Source of the DNA: Asterias amurensis
Lineage: Eukaryota > Echinodermata > Asteroidea > Forcipulatida > Asteriidae
NCBI RefSeq assembly: GCF_032118995.1
Contig: NC_092656.1
Location: 21,348,965-21,412,964 of the forward strand
Reading direction: 5' to 3'
Length of the DNA: 64,000 nucleotides
Shown here one piece after another: positions 37,101 through 49,100 of the stretch. A program made the translations under genes and the position numbers. The notes beneath the pieces were generated by a model, which saw only the letters and a program-made list of their open reading frames with translations, had not been told where the DNA came from and did no database searches. The first letter of the stretch is position 1, and each line of letters starts with the position of its first letter.

Positions 37101-40100
37101 TCAAACAAAAGTAGACACAGAACTCAGGAAACTTCTGAGTACACGGTGCTTATTACACATCGGTGTATAAGAGTACAAAATAAATTATATTCTTTATCCC
37201 CAATGAAAACTTTACATCTATTAAAAAGTAGGCAAGACAACACAGACTGAAATATTTACAAAATATGAACAATTATGAATTTGGAGACAAACTTACTTCT
37301 GGTACTCTGTGTTGAGGGATTTGCTCATGCGCTGTGTGTCTTTAATTACTTCACGATACGTCATGGCTGGAGGAGTTGGACCAGTTAAGGAAGGTTGCAA
37401 TTAAGATGTTAAGCTTTGCATTGTGTAATATGCAAACCATAAAATACCAGACCTCGAAATAACCAACGACACCCACAGCAATTGCTGTGGTGCCTTATGC
37501 TTTTGCTGTGGTGCCCTCTACAAGGTTCCAATACAAACTTACATTTTCCTCATAGAAGAGCCCCTAACCAGAGGAAAATTAGTGAAAATTTTCACAGATT
37601 ATTTCACAGTGTTATTTTATGCATAATGTTATGATACACCAAGTGAGAATCGCTTTAAGAGATAGCTTTGGTTCTTCTCGGAATCAAGCATACTCACTTA
37701 CAGACACTGGACACTATTGGTAATTGTCAAAGACTAGTCTTCACAGTTGGTGTATCTCAACATATGCATAAAATATCAAACCTGTAAAAACTTGAGCTCA
37801 ATTGGTCGTCGAAGTTGCGAGATAATAATGAAAGAAAAAACATCCTTGTCGTACGAAGTTGGCGCTTTCAGATGCTTGATTTCTGAGGTCTCGAAGTCAA
37901 ATTAGTGGAAAATTACTTCTTTCTCAAAAACTACATTACTTCAGAGGGAGCCGTTTCTCACAATGTTTTATACTATCAACCTCTCCCCATTACTCGTTAC
38001 CACCAAAGGTTTTATGCTAATAATTATTTTGAGTAATTACCAATAGTGTCCACTGCCTTTAAGAGATCCCTCTAATTCTTCTCGAAACCAAACAGACTCA
38101 CTTTAAAGAGTTCACCCAAAAGGATATGGTATATTTGCGACCTCTGTCCTGCGTACATTGCGTCCGATGTGTTCATTCCCTGCTAGATCCTTCATGTAGA
38201 GGTAGTGAGCAATGAGAGGACTACGACCCTGGATGTTGAATAACACTCTCTCAAAGTCTGGCCCCGGACCTATCTGATGTGACTGTGTGTCAAAATACAG
38301 AAAGAGAAGATCTTGTTATCTGTTGGTTAAAGCAATCGCACAACATCGGTAAACAGTCCAAAGGCCCACACTTCGTGTATCACAACTTATATATAAAATA
38401 ACAAACCTGTGAAAATTTAGGCTCAATCGATCATCGGAGTCTGGAGAAAATAACGGGAAAACCCACCCTTGTTTCCGCACGTTTCGCCGTGTCTTGACAT
38501 GTGATTAAAATAAATCCGTTATTCTCGATATCAAGAATGATAATTGTTTCAAGGGAAGTCTTTCACCATTACCTTCTGTAAACCCTGTAAGTTATTTGTA
38601 AATCTGTGAACTTTTAATTTTTGTTCTGTTCAGAAAGTGTCCAATGGCTTTAAGTATGGGGAAAACCATGCCATATTATTGTCAGACAGGACTTAGGAGG
38701 TCATTGGTTTCAATCCTAAGTAAGCAAAATGCAAAAGTAAGAAAGCTGAGTACAAACTTATAATCAACTGTCAACACAGCAGAGTAATAGCTTGGTTCAT
38801 ACTTCAAGGCCTTGTGTGCCTGGTGTTGTACTCGGCTTTCTGCCGTTTGCATTTCGACTTCAAGGCGTGGGCTACAATTGATTTTTCTTTTTTTCAGGGG
38901 CTGTTTTGCCACCTATTCCTGGGACTGAAACAGGGTTACCCCCTTAACAGTACATACGGATGTAGGTTTGGGTTTCATCCATCAGAAGCCTGGCTGGTAG
39001 CCCAAATGGACTTTTAAAGTTTTCTGTAATCGGCAGCAGGCTTTTACGGTACAACACAACCATCAAACACGTACCTCGGTCTGCATTGGAGGGATTGCAG
39101 GCAAGGCAGCACCAGCTGCAGCATGGAATCGAAGGCTCTTATTCGTCAATTGTGTGGCCTCGCGTGACATGCCTGCCGCCAGAGCGCCCTCGGATGAATT
39201 CTCCTCGTCAGAGGGTACGTCAACGCTTATCGAAAAATCAGCTACAGATAAACACCAAAAAACAGGTAAATGGAATTTATTCATGAATGTAAAAATATTA
39301 CAGGGATGTGATAAACTGTTGAAAAAAAAATCTGAGATCTGGCTGAAACACAAAATCTTGCTGTGTGCACACAATAAAAGATATGCAACTTTCTTATTGC
39401 AAACAAAAATAAGGAAATGGCAAATGACACTTAACATTTGTACAGTGTTTTTCAGTTTTCTTTGGCACTGTTTTGAAAAGAAAGAGAGGAAATCAGCTGA
39501 TCAGCTGAAAAGTTGCATGCCTGCAAATAAGAAGAAGCAGCACCCAATAACCTCCCCCCTCCCCCCCTCCCCCCCCCCCCACCACACACGTGTCATTCAT
39601 TTGCGCCCATTTATCAATCTTCACATATTCTTTAATAATCTTCATACCTTCTTTATTAATCTTTCCTTCCTTGATGAGAACCACCTTCTTCTTGTCTTCT
39701 TCTTTCTCTTTATTCATGCTTTTTGGTTGCAGTCTCTTGACGTCCCAGTGATCCCAAGCATCGGGTCCAGGTTTAATACCTTTAAAATACCGTAAAAGAA
39801 ATAAGTAAAGTTAATAAAAAGTCAAAAGTGACTGAAATATTAACAGAGGTCATATATAACAAATTAATCAAATCGTTTTATTAGGGCCTTCTGGAAGTAA
39901 TAACAGATTGTGAAACATGCAAGCATAAAGCTTGTTTACTTAATCTTCTCTTTGGAAAAAAAATTGTTGCATGTTAGAGAGAGCGGTAACCATACGATTT
40001 GGTTTTGATAACTGGAGGAGTCCGAAGGGATTTATGTCACATGATGTCCGATTTCTAGCTGTTAGATACTAAACATTGAAGATAAATAGGAGCAATGCCA

Positions 40101-43100
40101 TGGATACACAGACAAGTCAGAACCAAAATGTTGAAACCTATTCTAGCTCGTTTTGGTAGCCAATGTAAATCTTTAAGAATGGTTGTGATGAATTCACAAG
40201 TGGGAGTTCTTAAAAACTAAACGTACCATCCCTTTTTATCTAACAAAAAGACCTTTTGCACTTACCAGCTACCCACTCACTGCACAGTGTCGCAATCTTC
40301 TGCTTGAACTTTGAGTCAAAGGACTTGTGGGAGTCTATGAACGCCTCCCAATAGCCAGCAAAGACTGACTGGGCCAAGCAGTCTGAATAAACCTACCATT
40401 GGTAGAATTATCAAATGGGATATAAGAAAAATAAAATACAAAAAGTGTCTATTGATTCTTAAAGGAACACATTGCCTTGGATCGGTCGAGTTGGTCTTTG
40501 AAAAGCGTTTGTAACCGTTTGCTATAAAATGCATATGGTTAGAAAGATGAATTAAAAGTAGAATCACAATGATCCAGACAAATTTGCCTCAAAATTGTGT
40601 GGTTTTCCTTTTACTTTGCGAATTAACACGGTCGGCCATTTATGGGAGTCAAAAATTTTACTCCCAAAATGGCCGACCGTGTTAGTCAACGAGGTAAAAA
40701 GAAAACCACGCAATTTTGAGTGATACTTGTGTAGATCATTAAATTCTACTTTTAAAATATCTTTCTAATCATATGCATTTTATAACAAACGGTTACAAAC
40801 GCTTTTCAAAGACCAACTCGACAGATCCAAGGCAACGTGTTCCTTTAATCTAGCCTTTGAGAAAGACTCTGCTAGGGTCAAAACCTCAGGGATTAACTTT
40901 GTTTTGTGCATGCAATTCTTAAGCTACTCCGAATTAGTAGATAACAGCAGGACAAGTTCGGTTTCGTTCTTATCAGAACATGGAAAGATTGGTTTACTTT
41001 TAGGGAACTTTCAGCAGAATCAGGGAGAGTTTGGCAATGGCAACTCTGAGAGAATATAGCTGTACTGGATTGGTGGTTCTGCCAGAAAACATTCTGTACG
41101 CCACGCAACACCAAACACAAAGTATAATGCATGGAGGCAATTAGGTTTAAATTTGCCAAGGTGTAATATTCAGAACAAAAGCAAGATGATTAACTCATAT
41201 TTATTTGATCGACTTACTGCAAAGAATTTGTCCTTTATTTCAGGGTTGACACTGGTGAAGAGAGCCACAAAGCTATCGGCAATCCGATTGAACAACTTGT
41301 TCTGGTCCGAAGACTGTTTCGGCTGCATAAAATTAATAAACAATTTTGAGATACATTGGAAACAGCGTGACACACGGACCTTCAAAGGCAAAATAGCCCA
41401 ACTCAAAAAAAATTATGGTTTTTTAAAGGCAGTGGCGCTATTGGTAATTACTCAAAATAATTATTGGCATAAAACCTTACTTGGTAACGAGTAATGGAGA
41501 GAGGTTGATGGTATAAAACATTGTGAGAAACAGCTCCCTCTGAAGTGACATAGTTTAGGAGAAAGAAGTAATTTTCCACGAATTTGATTTTGAGACCTTT
41601 CCCGAAATCAAGCATCTGAAAGCACACAACTTCGTGTGACAAGGGTGTTTTTTTCTTTCATAGTTATCTCGCAACTCCGACGACCGATCAAGCTCAAATT
41701 TTCACAGGTTTGTTATTTTATGCATATGTTGAGATACCCAAAGTGAAAAGACTGGTCTTTGACAATTACAAATAGTGTCCACTGTCTTTAAACAAGACCA
41801 TTTCTAGATAAAATTAGGGTACCTTTTCAATTTCAAAGTATCAAAGACCTACTTTGTATGGATGTGAATAATAATACCCCTTTTCTCAAAAACTACGTTA
41901 CTTCAGAGGGAGCCATTTCCCAGTCACAATGTTTTTTACTTTCAAAAGCTCTTCATTAGAAAGATCTTCGTTACCAAGTACATGTAATTTTTTGTGCTAA
42001 CAATTATTTTGAGTAATTACCAGTGGTGTCCAAGGCCTGTAAGTGAACAAATTTCAACAGGAATAACAATGGGTGCATTCGTTTAGCTTCCCTGGGTCGA
42101 CCCCGGTGTGTGGCGTTTTTTTTTTCCAGGACGAACGTGGGTAATAATCTGCACACGTTCGTCCTGGAAAAAACAACCGCCACACACCCGGGTCGACCAG
42201 GGGAAGCTAAACGAACGCACCCTATACAAACTCAGATTGACTCTCACCTGATATTCTTGTAGGAAGAACCACCAGAACGTGTCTTGCATGACGGCCACTG
42301 AAGCCTCCGACAGAAACAGCTTCTTCCAGAACTTATTGAAACCAGTCTGCAGAAAAGTTATCCACAACAAAATTATTGTCTTTTATAATAATAATATAAT
42401 AATAATAACGAAAACTTATATAGCGCCAAAGTCCGCCTAAAAGACACTCAAGGCGCTTCACATAGATACAATTTAAGAAAAAGAAAAAAAAAGGCTAAAA
42501 AGAACTAATCTACGTAATTAATCATTAATTAACAAACCAAAAAAAATTATTTAAAAAAAATAAAAATAAAAAATAAAAAAAATTCAAAGGTTTAACGCAC
42601 TGGTTATCAAATTTACCTATTTACCCTTAGTCTGTATTCCCCATTCATGTATTTCCACTTCACTGCTTATGTTTCACTTAGTTACCCGTTCATGTTTGTT
42701 GTGTTGTCATTTAGCCTTCGAGAAAGACTCTGCTATGGTCGAAACATCAGGCCATTAACTATTTTTTGTATTTACCCTTTTGTTACAAAATTTGTGTGAC
42801 ATAATAATAACCACTAGGTGCTTGAATTGTCGACAACTCTTGTGTAAAGCACACATTTTGAACAGCAAGAATTTGTTCATGAAGCAAATTTAGGTCTAGG
42901 TCCTCTAGACTTTAGTCGGGCTCTTAAGTTTCCAAACTCAGCCCTTATCAGACCATGATATTAATCTTAGACTTTGACCTTCAGGTTTTACTAAAAACTT
43001 ATTTCAGCATTTTTACGTACTCTTTTTAGTCTCAATCTCAGTATTTGACTTTAAGTCTCTTCTGCTTAGCCGAACTAAGACTTGGACTTTCAGATGTTAG

Positions 43101-46100
43101 TCATGGATTCTCAGCATAAATTTTAATCAAAAACTTCAGATTCCAGTCCTAACTCTTAAGTGTTTCAGTCTTTGTGTTTGACCTCAGGTCTCATTTACCC
43201 AGCCTTGGTCTTGGATTTTTCAAATCTTATTCTTGGACTCTGATCCTAAGGCTTTTATCTTAGTTTTTATTAGACCCCCCAATTCTTCTCAAAGGTTCAG
43301 CATTTGTATTTGGACTTCGTCTAGACTCCAACCAGATATATTATATCTACTTACATTGAAGTCTTGAGCCTTTGTGATCCTATCCAGTATCTGTGGTGCC
43401 TCCAGTCCATGAGGCAACTCTGTTAGTTCACTCCTACTAAACCCTGGGAAGGTGGTTGTCTATCAACGAAAACAGAAATGAATATTAAAAATACAATTGT
43501 ATTTGCTTTTATTTAATTCATTTCACATCCAACAGTGCAAACGACAATTACAGGTTGGTGAAAAGGAAACAAGAATAAAGGCACTGGAACCTATTAGTAA
43601 TTACTCAAAATAATGGTTAGCATAAAACCTTACTTTACTTGGTAGCGAGTAATGGGGAGAGGTTGATGGTACAAAACATTCTGAGAAACGGCTCCCTCTG
43701 AAGTGATGTAGTTTTCAAGAAAGAAGAAATTTCCCACAAATTTAATTTCGAGACCTCAGATTTAGAATTTGAGGTCTCGAAATCAAGCATCTGAATAAGC
43801 ACACAACTTTGTGTGACAAGGGTGTTTTTTCTATCATTATTATCTCGTAACTTTGCTGACCAATTGAGCTAAAATTTTCACAGGTTTGCTATTTTATGCA
43901 TATGTTGAGATACACCAAGTAAAGACTGGTCTTTGACAATTACCAAAGGTGTACAGTGTCTTTAATCACAAAGCTTTCTTCAACATGTTCAATGAGAAAC
44001 TACAAAGAAACATTGAGACTAATATTTTATAATGATTCCCTACCTCTACACTCCTGGCTTTGCTACCAAGGATCAGCGCTCTAAGCTCATAGGTCTTATC
44101 CTTACGTTGACGCTGACTGGCCTTCACTGCATTGGACTCCAATGCCTTCTCCATCACTATGAAATCAAGTAAACTATAGTCAGAACCTGACTGGGTACAT
44201 GTATGCTGTGTTGGGTGTTAGAAATCCTAAATGGAGGAATATGATTAAGGTTTAAGATGTATTTATTTAAAATTTTACTACCTTGTTCCAGTCTTTAAAT
44301 ATTTTGGGATGAACAAACAAAAACCGACTAGATAGAATTTCAACTTGCATCGCCTGGACTCTGTCAGCTATCTAGCACTAACGAAGCGAACACAATTGTG
44401 CTTTAGAAACAGAATAGCAGTTGCAAGTTCAAGTCCCATTCTTGTCATTTGTTCCTTTTCACTCCAAAATGTAATAAAAGCGACTAAATAAGTTTCCATT
44501 GTTGTAAATACTTGATATTTAGATTTTTGTTCGAGGTTATCTGGTTATATAAGTTAGGTTTGAATCTTAACAATGACAAGGTGGGAAGTGTACAAAATGA
44601 CAACTACACTGTAGTGTATGGGCAAAAAAAATTGCGTTAAATATTTTTCTGATCAGGTCGAAATGTCAGGTCATTAACAAATTGTTTTCCTTCTAGTTTT
44701 TGTAACATTTGTTTATCCTGGCTCAGGCCTAAACCTTGTTGCCAAGACTAACTATAAATATGTCCAGTACAGGAATCTGTACATATGTTGTGCTTGAAAT
44801 ATAATACTTGGTGCTTTAATGAAATAAAGTTAGCATGCTGTTTAAATGTGTACTTGTTAATGGTGCTGTGCAGGAATGAATGTGCAAATCAAAATGTGCA
44901 AGACAGAAAGAATTAACAAAAGAAAGTTCGGTCATTTATAAGTAATTTATATGTGCATTAATTATTTTCATGAATTTTTTTTTTAAATATCATATCATAG
45001 TTATGATCATTTTTTTCAGGCCTGATACTTCACTCTCGTAAAAAGCAAGGCATTTTTTTTTCTCAGGGAAGGGCATCTCAATGAGGTAAAACCAAATGGA
45101 TTGTTTTGAGGGGCATCAGGCAATGACCAGGGGCATAGAGGCGATTGCCTTTGTTAATATTAATAATAATAAACGTATTTATAGCGCGCCTTTTCCAAAG
45201 GATACAAAGCAACAATTATTTTTACTGCAAGGTGAGTGGGACAAAGATTTGAAATTATGAGACCCACTCCTTAGCACACCATCTAGGTTTACATGCTGCT
45301 ACGGCGCATACAGCAGCCACAGCCAGGAACACTGGAGCGGACCCCTTCTCTTTTCGATATTAAGTGCATGCACTGGGTTCTTTTGCATGTGTTACACAAC
45401 ACATAGGACCAATGGCTTAACGTCCCATCCGAAGGACGAAGCAATGGTTAAGTGTCTTGCTTAAGGACACAAGTGTCACGGCTGGGGATTCGAACCCACA
45501 CTCTGCGGATCAGAAACACCTGAGTTTGAATTCGGTGCTCTTAACCACTCGGCCACGACACTTCCATATTATGAAGTATCAGACCTGTACTCTTTTAAGG
45601 GAGATGGGGCAGGTAAAAAATTTCAGTCAGTGAAACCACAAACCGTTGTTTCCTAAAATTGTCATAAACGCTGCATCTGGAATGACAAGGTTTTTAGATC
45701 ATTCGGATAAATACAAATAGTGAACAGTGCTATAATAATTATTAAGCAGGAACAAATTTCAAAAGACTGGACAACACATTAGGTTAGACTGAAAGTAAGA
45801 AAGGAGATTTGCAAAGCAAGAAAAATAACAGTTAATTTGTAAGATTATTAGTTTTATTTGCCCTCTATTGACAAACATACAAAGCACATGTACCAGTTTT
45901 CTTCTGCCAACAAAATCAGTAAAAGATAGTTGGGTTTTAAATCTGACCTAGTTTACTGCAAAAAGGTGATCTAAAATGTCTCTTTTCAGAATTCACACAC
46001 GCCAGTCTTCGGTTTTAAAAAGCAATATGGGTCGTTGCCACACAGGTCAACTTCAAAATTGCTCCAGAATGTGTGCTGTAGAATTTATCTGCAGAATTTG

Positions 46101-49100
46101 TTCTACAGAATTCGCACTCCAGAATTTGTGCAGCAGAAATGGTGCTGCAGAAACTGTTTTCATAAAGTGGAGAAATTGCTCTATAAAATTCGTACTGCAG
46201 AATTTTTTTCTACAGAATTTGGGCAGCAGAAATTGTTTTGCAAAATGTCCAGAAATCAATATGCAGAATTCATACTGCAAAAAAATAATTCTACAAAATT
46301 TGTGTAGCAGAAATTGTTCTGCACAAAATGTTTTGCAAAATGCTTGTGGTGCTTTATATATAACTCAGTGACAGGCATAATTAGTTTCATATTTGCGACG
46401 ATTGAATAACATCATTTGAAACCAATTGTTTGTTTTGCTCAAACATCAATACTTCTCATGCAAATGTGCAAGTGATATTAGCATATCATACCTTCTTTGT
46501 ACACCACAGGGCCTGATTAATTTGCATAGAGGAATGTATAGCAAAGGAAGATATTAGCATACACCATCAAATATTAAAGAAGCAGCCATTTGTGCAATTT
46601 ATTTAAGGCAAGTTTACAGCGAATTCGGCTGAATTTCATAGAACTGTTTAAGTAAAAATATTTGATCTGGCAAGTAAGATCGAGCAGGAAACCATGCCAT
46701 AAATGATGTATATTATGACACAAAATGTGGAAAATTTTGGATGGCAACCTTTTTGGAGAGCATAATTTTGTTTTGCTTAGCTTTTTTTGTGTGCTTAAGC
46801 AGCTCTATGAAATTGTGCTCTAGGGTCCAAGGGTCCGTTAGGTGTAAATGTGTGACGTACCCATCGCAAAAAACAGGCAGCTCACGCAAATAAGTGAAAT
46901 ATAATTAAAATCAAAAACAACCCATACATCAGCCATAATATAATGTCAACGGTGTAGTGGCATCTTAACAAACTTCATGTCGTTTCATGTTCACTACAAT
47001 CTACATGTACTTAGGTGTTTTTTCAAAACTCTTATTCTCATCTATTTGATGAACAAGTCTCAGTTTTGAGTTTGGGTCCTTAAAGGCAGTGGACACTATT
47101 GGTAATTACTCAAAATAATTATTAGCATAAAACCTTTCTTGATTATGAGTAATGGGGAGAGGTTGGTGGTATAAAAAATTATGAGAAACAGCTCCCTCTG
47201 AAGTGCCATAGTATTCGAGAAAGAAGTAATTTTTGACGAGTTTGATTTCGAGACCTCAGGTTTAGAACTTGAGGTCTCGAAATCAAGCATCTAAACGCAC
47301 ACTTCGTGTAACAAGGGTGTTTTCTTCTTTCATTATTATCTCGCAAGTTTGATGACCGATTGAGCTCAAATTTTCACGGGTTTGTTATTTTATGCTTATG
47401 TTGAGATACACCAACTGTAAAGGCTAGTCTGTGACAATTACCAAGTGTACACTGCCTTTAAACTGGGAAGGCTTTGACAGCAAAAGTGATGTGGCCGGTT
47501 CCTGGCAATGAATGATGAGCTTGTAACAATAATCCGTCTTTGAACTTCAGCCCTTACCTGAGCTCGGGGAGTGAAAGAGATTATTCTGCATTCGGTACGA
47601 CATCTGCTCGGAGGTGACTATCTGAGTAGCATAGACGTCTAGATTCTGCTTGAGATCTTCAAGTTTGGACCCCAGGTTGTCCAGCATGTACATCGGAAGA
47701 GCTTTGGGAAGGTTAAGGAGTAATTATAATAATAATAATAATAAAGGGTTCTTATATAACGCTTTATCATACCCTAGAGTATATCAAATCACAGAACTCG
47801 AGAGTATAACAGTGCTAACACACATCGGTGTATATTGGTAAAAAAAACAAAATGAATATTTCTGACATCAAAATGGGGAGCAAAAAACCTCCATTCTTCT
47901 GATTCTTATTCCAAAGGATACGTGCATGTTCACGCAACGATTCTAAGATGTCATCACGATCTCCAAGAAGATTCTTCTCCGACGTGACATCAAACTCACA
48001 CTCTTCACCCTCAATCCTGGGCCAATCATCCTGTCAAAAGTTCAGCAAAATTAAGTTTGACAAAAACTGTACAATAATTTGGGGTAGAACAATAACAAAT
48101 TGAGTACTCAGTAGGACTCGAACCTGTGACCTCCGGCTTATATAAACTGAGTTATTTTGAGAGTCCAAAACTCAATCTCTAAAACAGTTAAAACTCTCAT
48201 GACATCAATGACCGATTGAGCTTAAAGGAACACGTTGCCTTGGATCGGTCGAGTTGGTCTTTGAAAAGCGTTTGTAAGCGTTTGTTATAAAATGCATATG
48301 GGTAGAAAGGTGTTGTAAAAGTAGAATACAATGATCCACACAAACATGCCTCGAAAATGCACGGTTTTCCTTTTACCTCGTCGAGTAACACGGTCGGCCA
48401 TTTATGGGAGTCAAATCTGCAGATTTCGAGACCTCAGATTTAGAATTTAAGGTCTCGAAATCAAGCATCTGAAAGCACACAACTTCGTGTGACAAGGGTA
48501 ATTTTTTTTTTCATTATTATCTCGCAACTTCGACGACCGATCGAGCTCAAATTTTCACAGGTTTATTATTTTATGCATATGTTGAGATACACCCACTGTG
48601 AAGACAAGTCTTTGACAATTACCAATAGTGTCCACTGTCTTTAACAGCCATGTACACTAAATATTATATGGAAGAAGTATTGGCTCTTAGAAGAATAGGT
48701 TTTTTGAGAGCTGCAATGTTCTAATTGTTTATTTACCCGCTTGAGATTCTGTGTCTCCAGCCATGACTCCAGCGTATCAGCAGGCCTTGCTCTGTCTACT
48801 TTGCTGCTTGTTATGCTACCCGCCAAGGAGGCTGGACTCCTGCATCCGGCCTCCATCATCTCCATCATCAAATCGATACCGAAAATCACTCTACATAAGA
48901 TCTTGAATTGGTTACAGTGCATCCAAGACTGTAACACCACCCTTGAAAATATAAGGTTTTTTTGTCAAGACCCATCAATAATTTTGGAAAATTTTCTGGG
49001 ATAACTTTCCGTATGGCGCCACCACTTTTTCACTCATTTTTACAAAAAGGGATATATCAATCAGGTAAATTAAATACTATATTATTTTATTTCGAATGAA

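Noticed and set aside
39154-39795. 213-codon plus frame
   Set aside because: Runs antisense over two real FAM227B exons and the intron between them; low-complexity and without motif.
40860-40895. Repeated GAGAAAGACTCTGCTA(G/T)GGTC string here and at 42720 as part of a gene
   Set aside because: A short dispersed repeat end lying in introns; family not identifiable from the pieces present.
45490-45565. A tRNA-Leu/Ser gene
   Set aside because: A and B boxes are present but the cloverleaf is not intact and a SINE body and tail follow; treated as SINE head.
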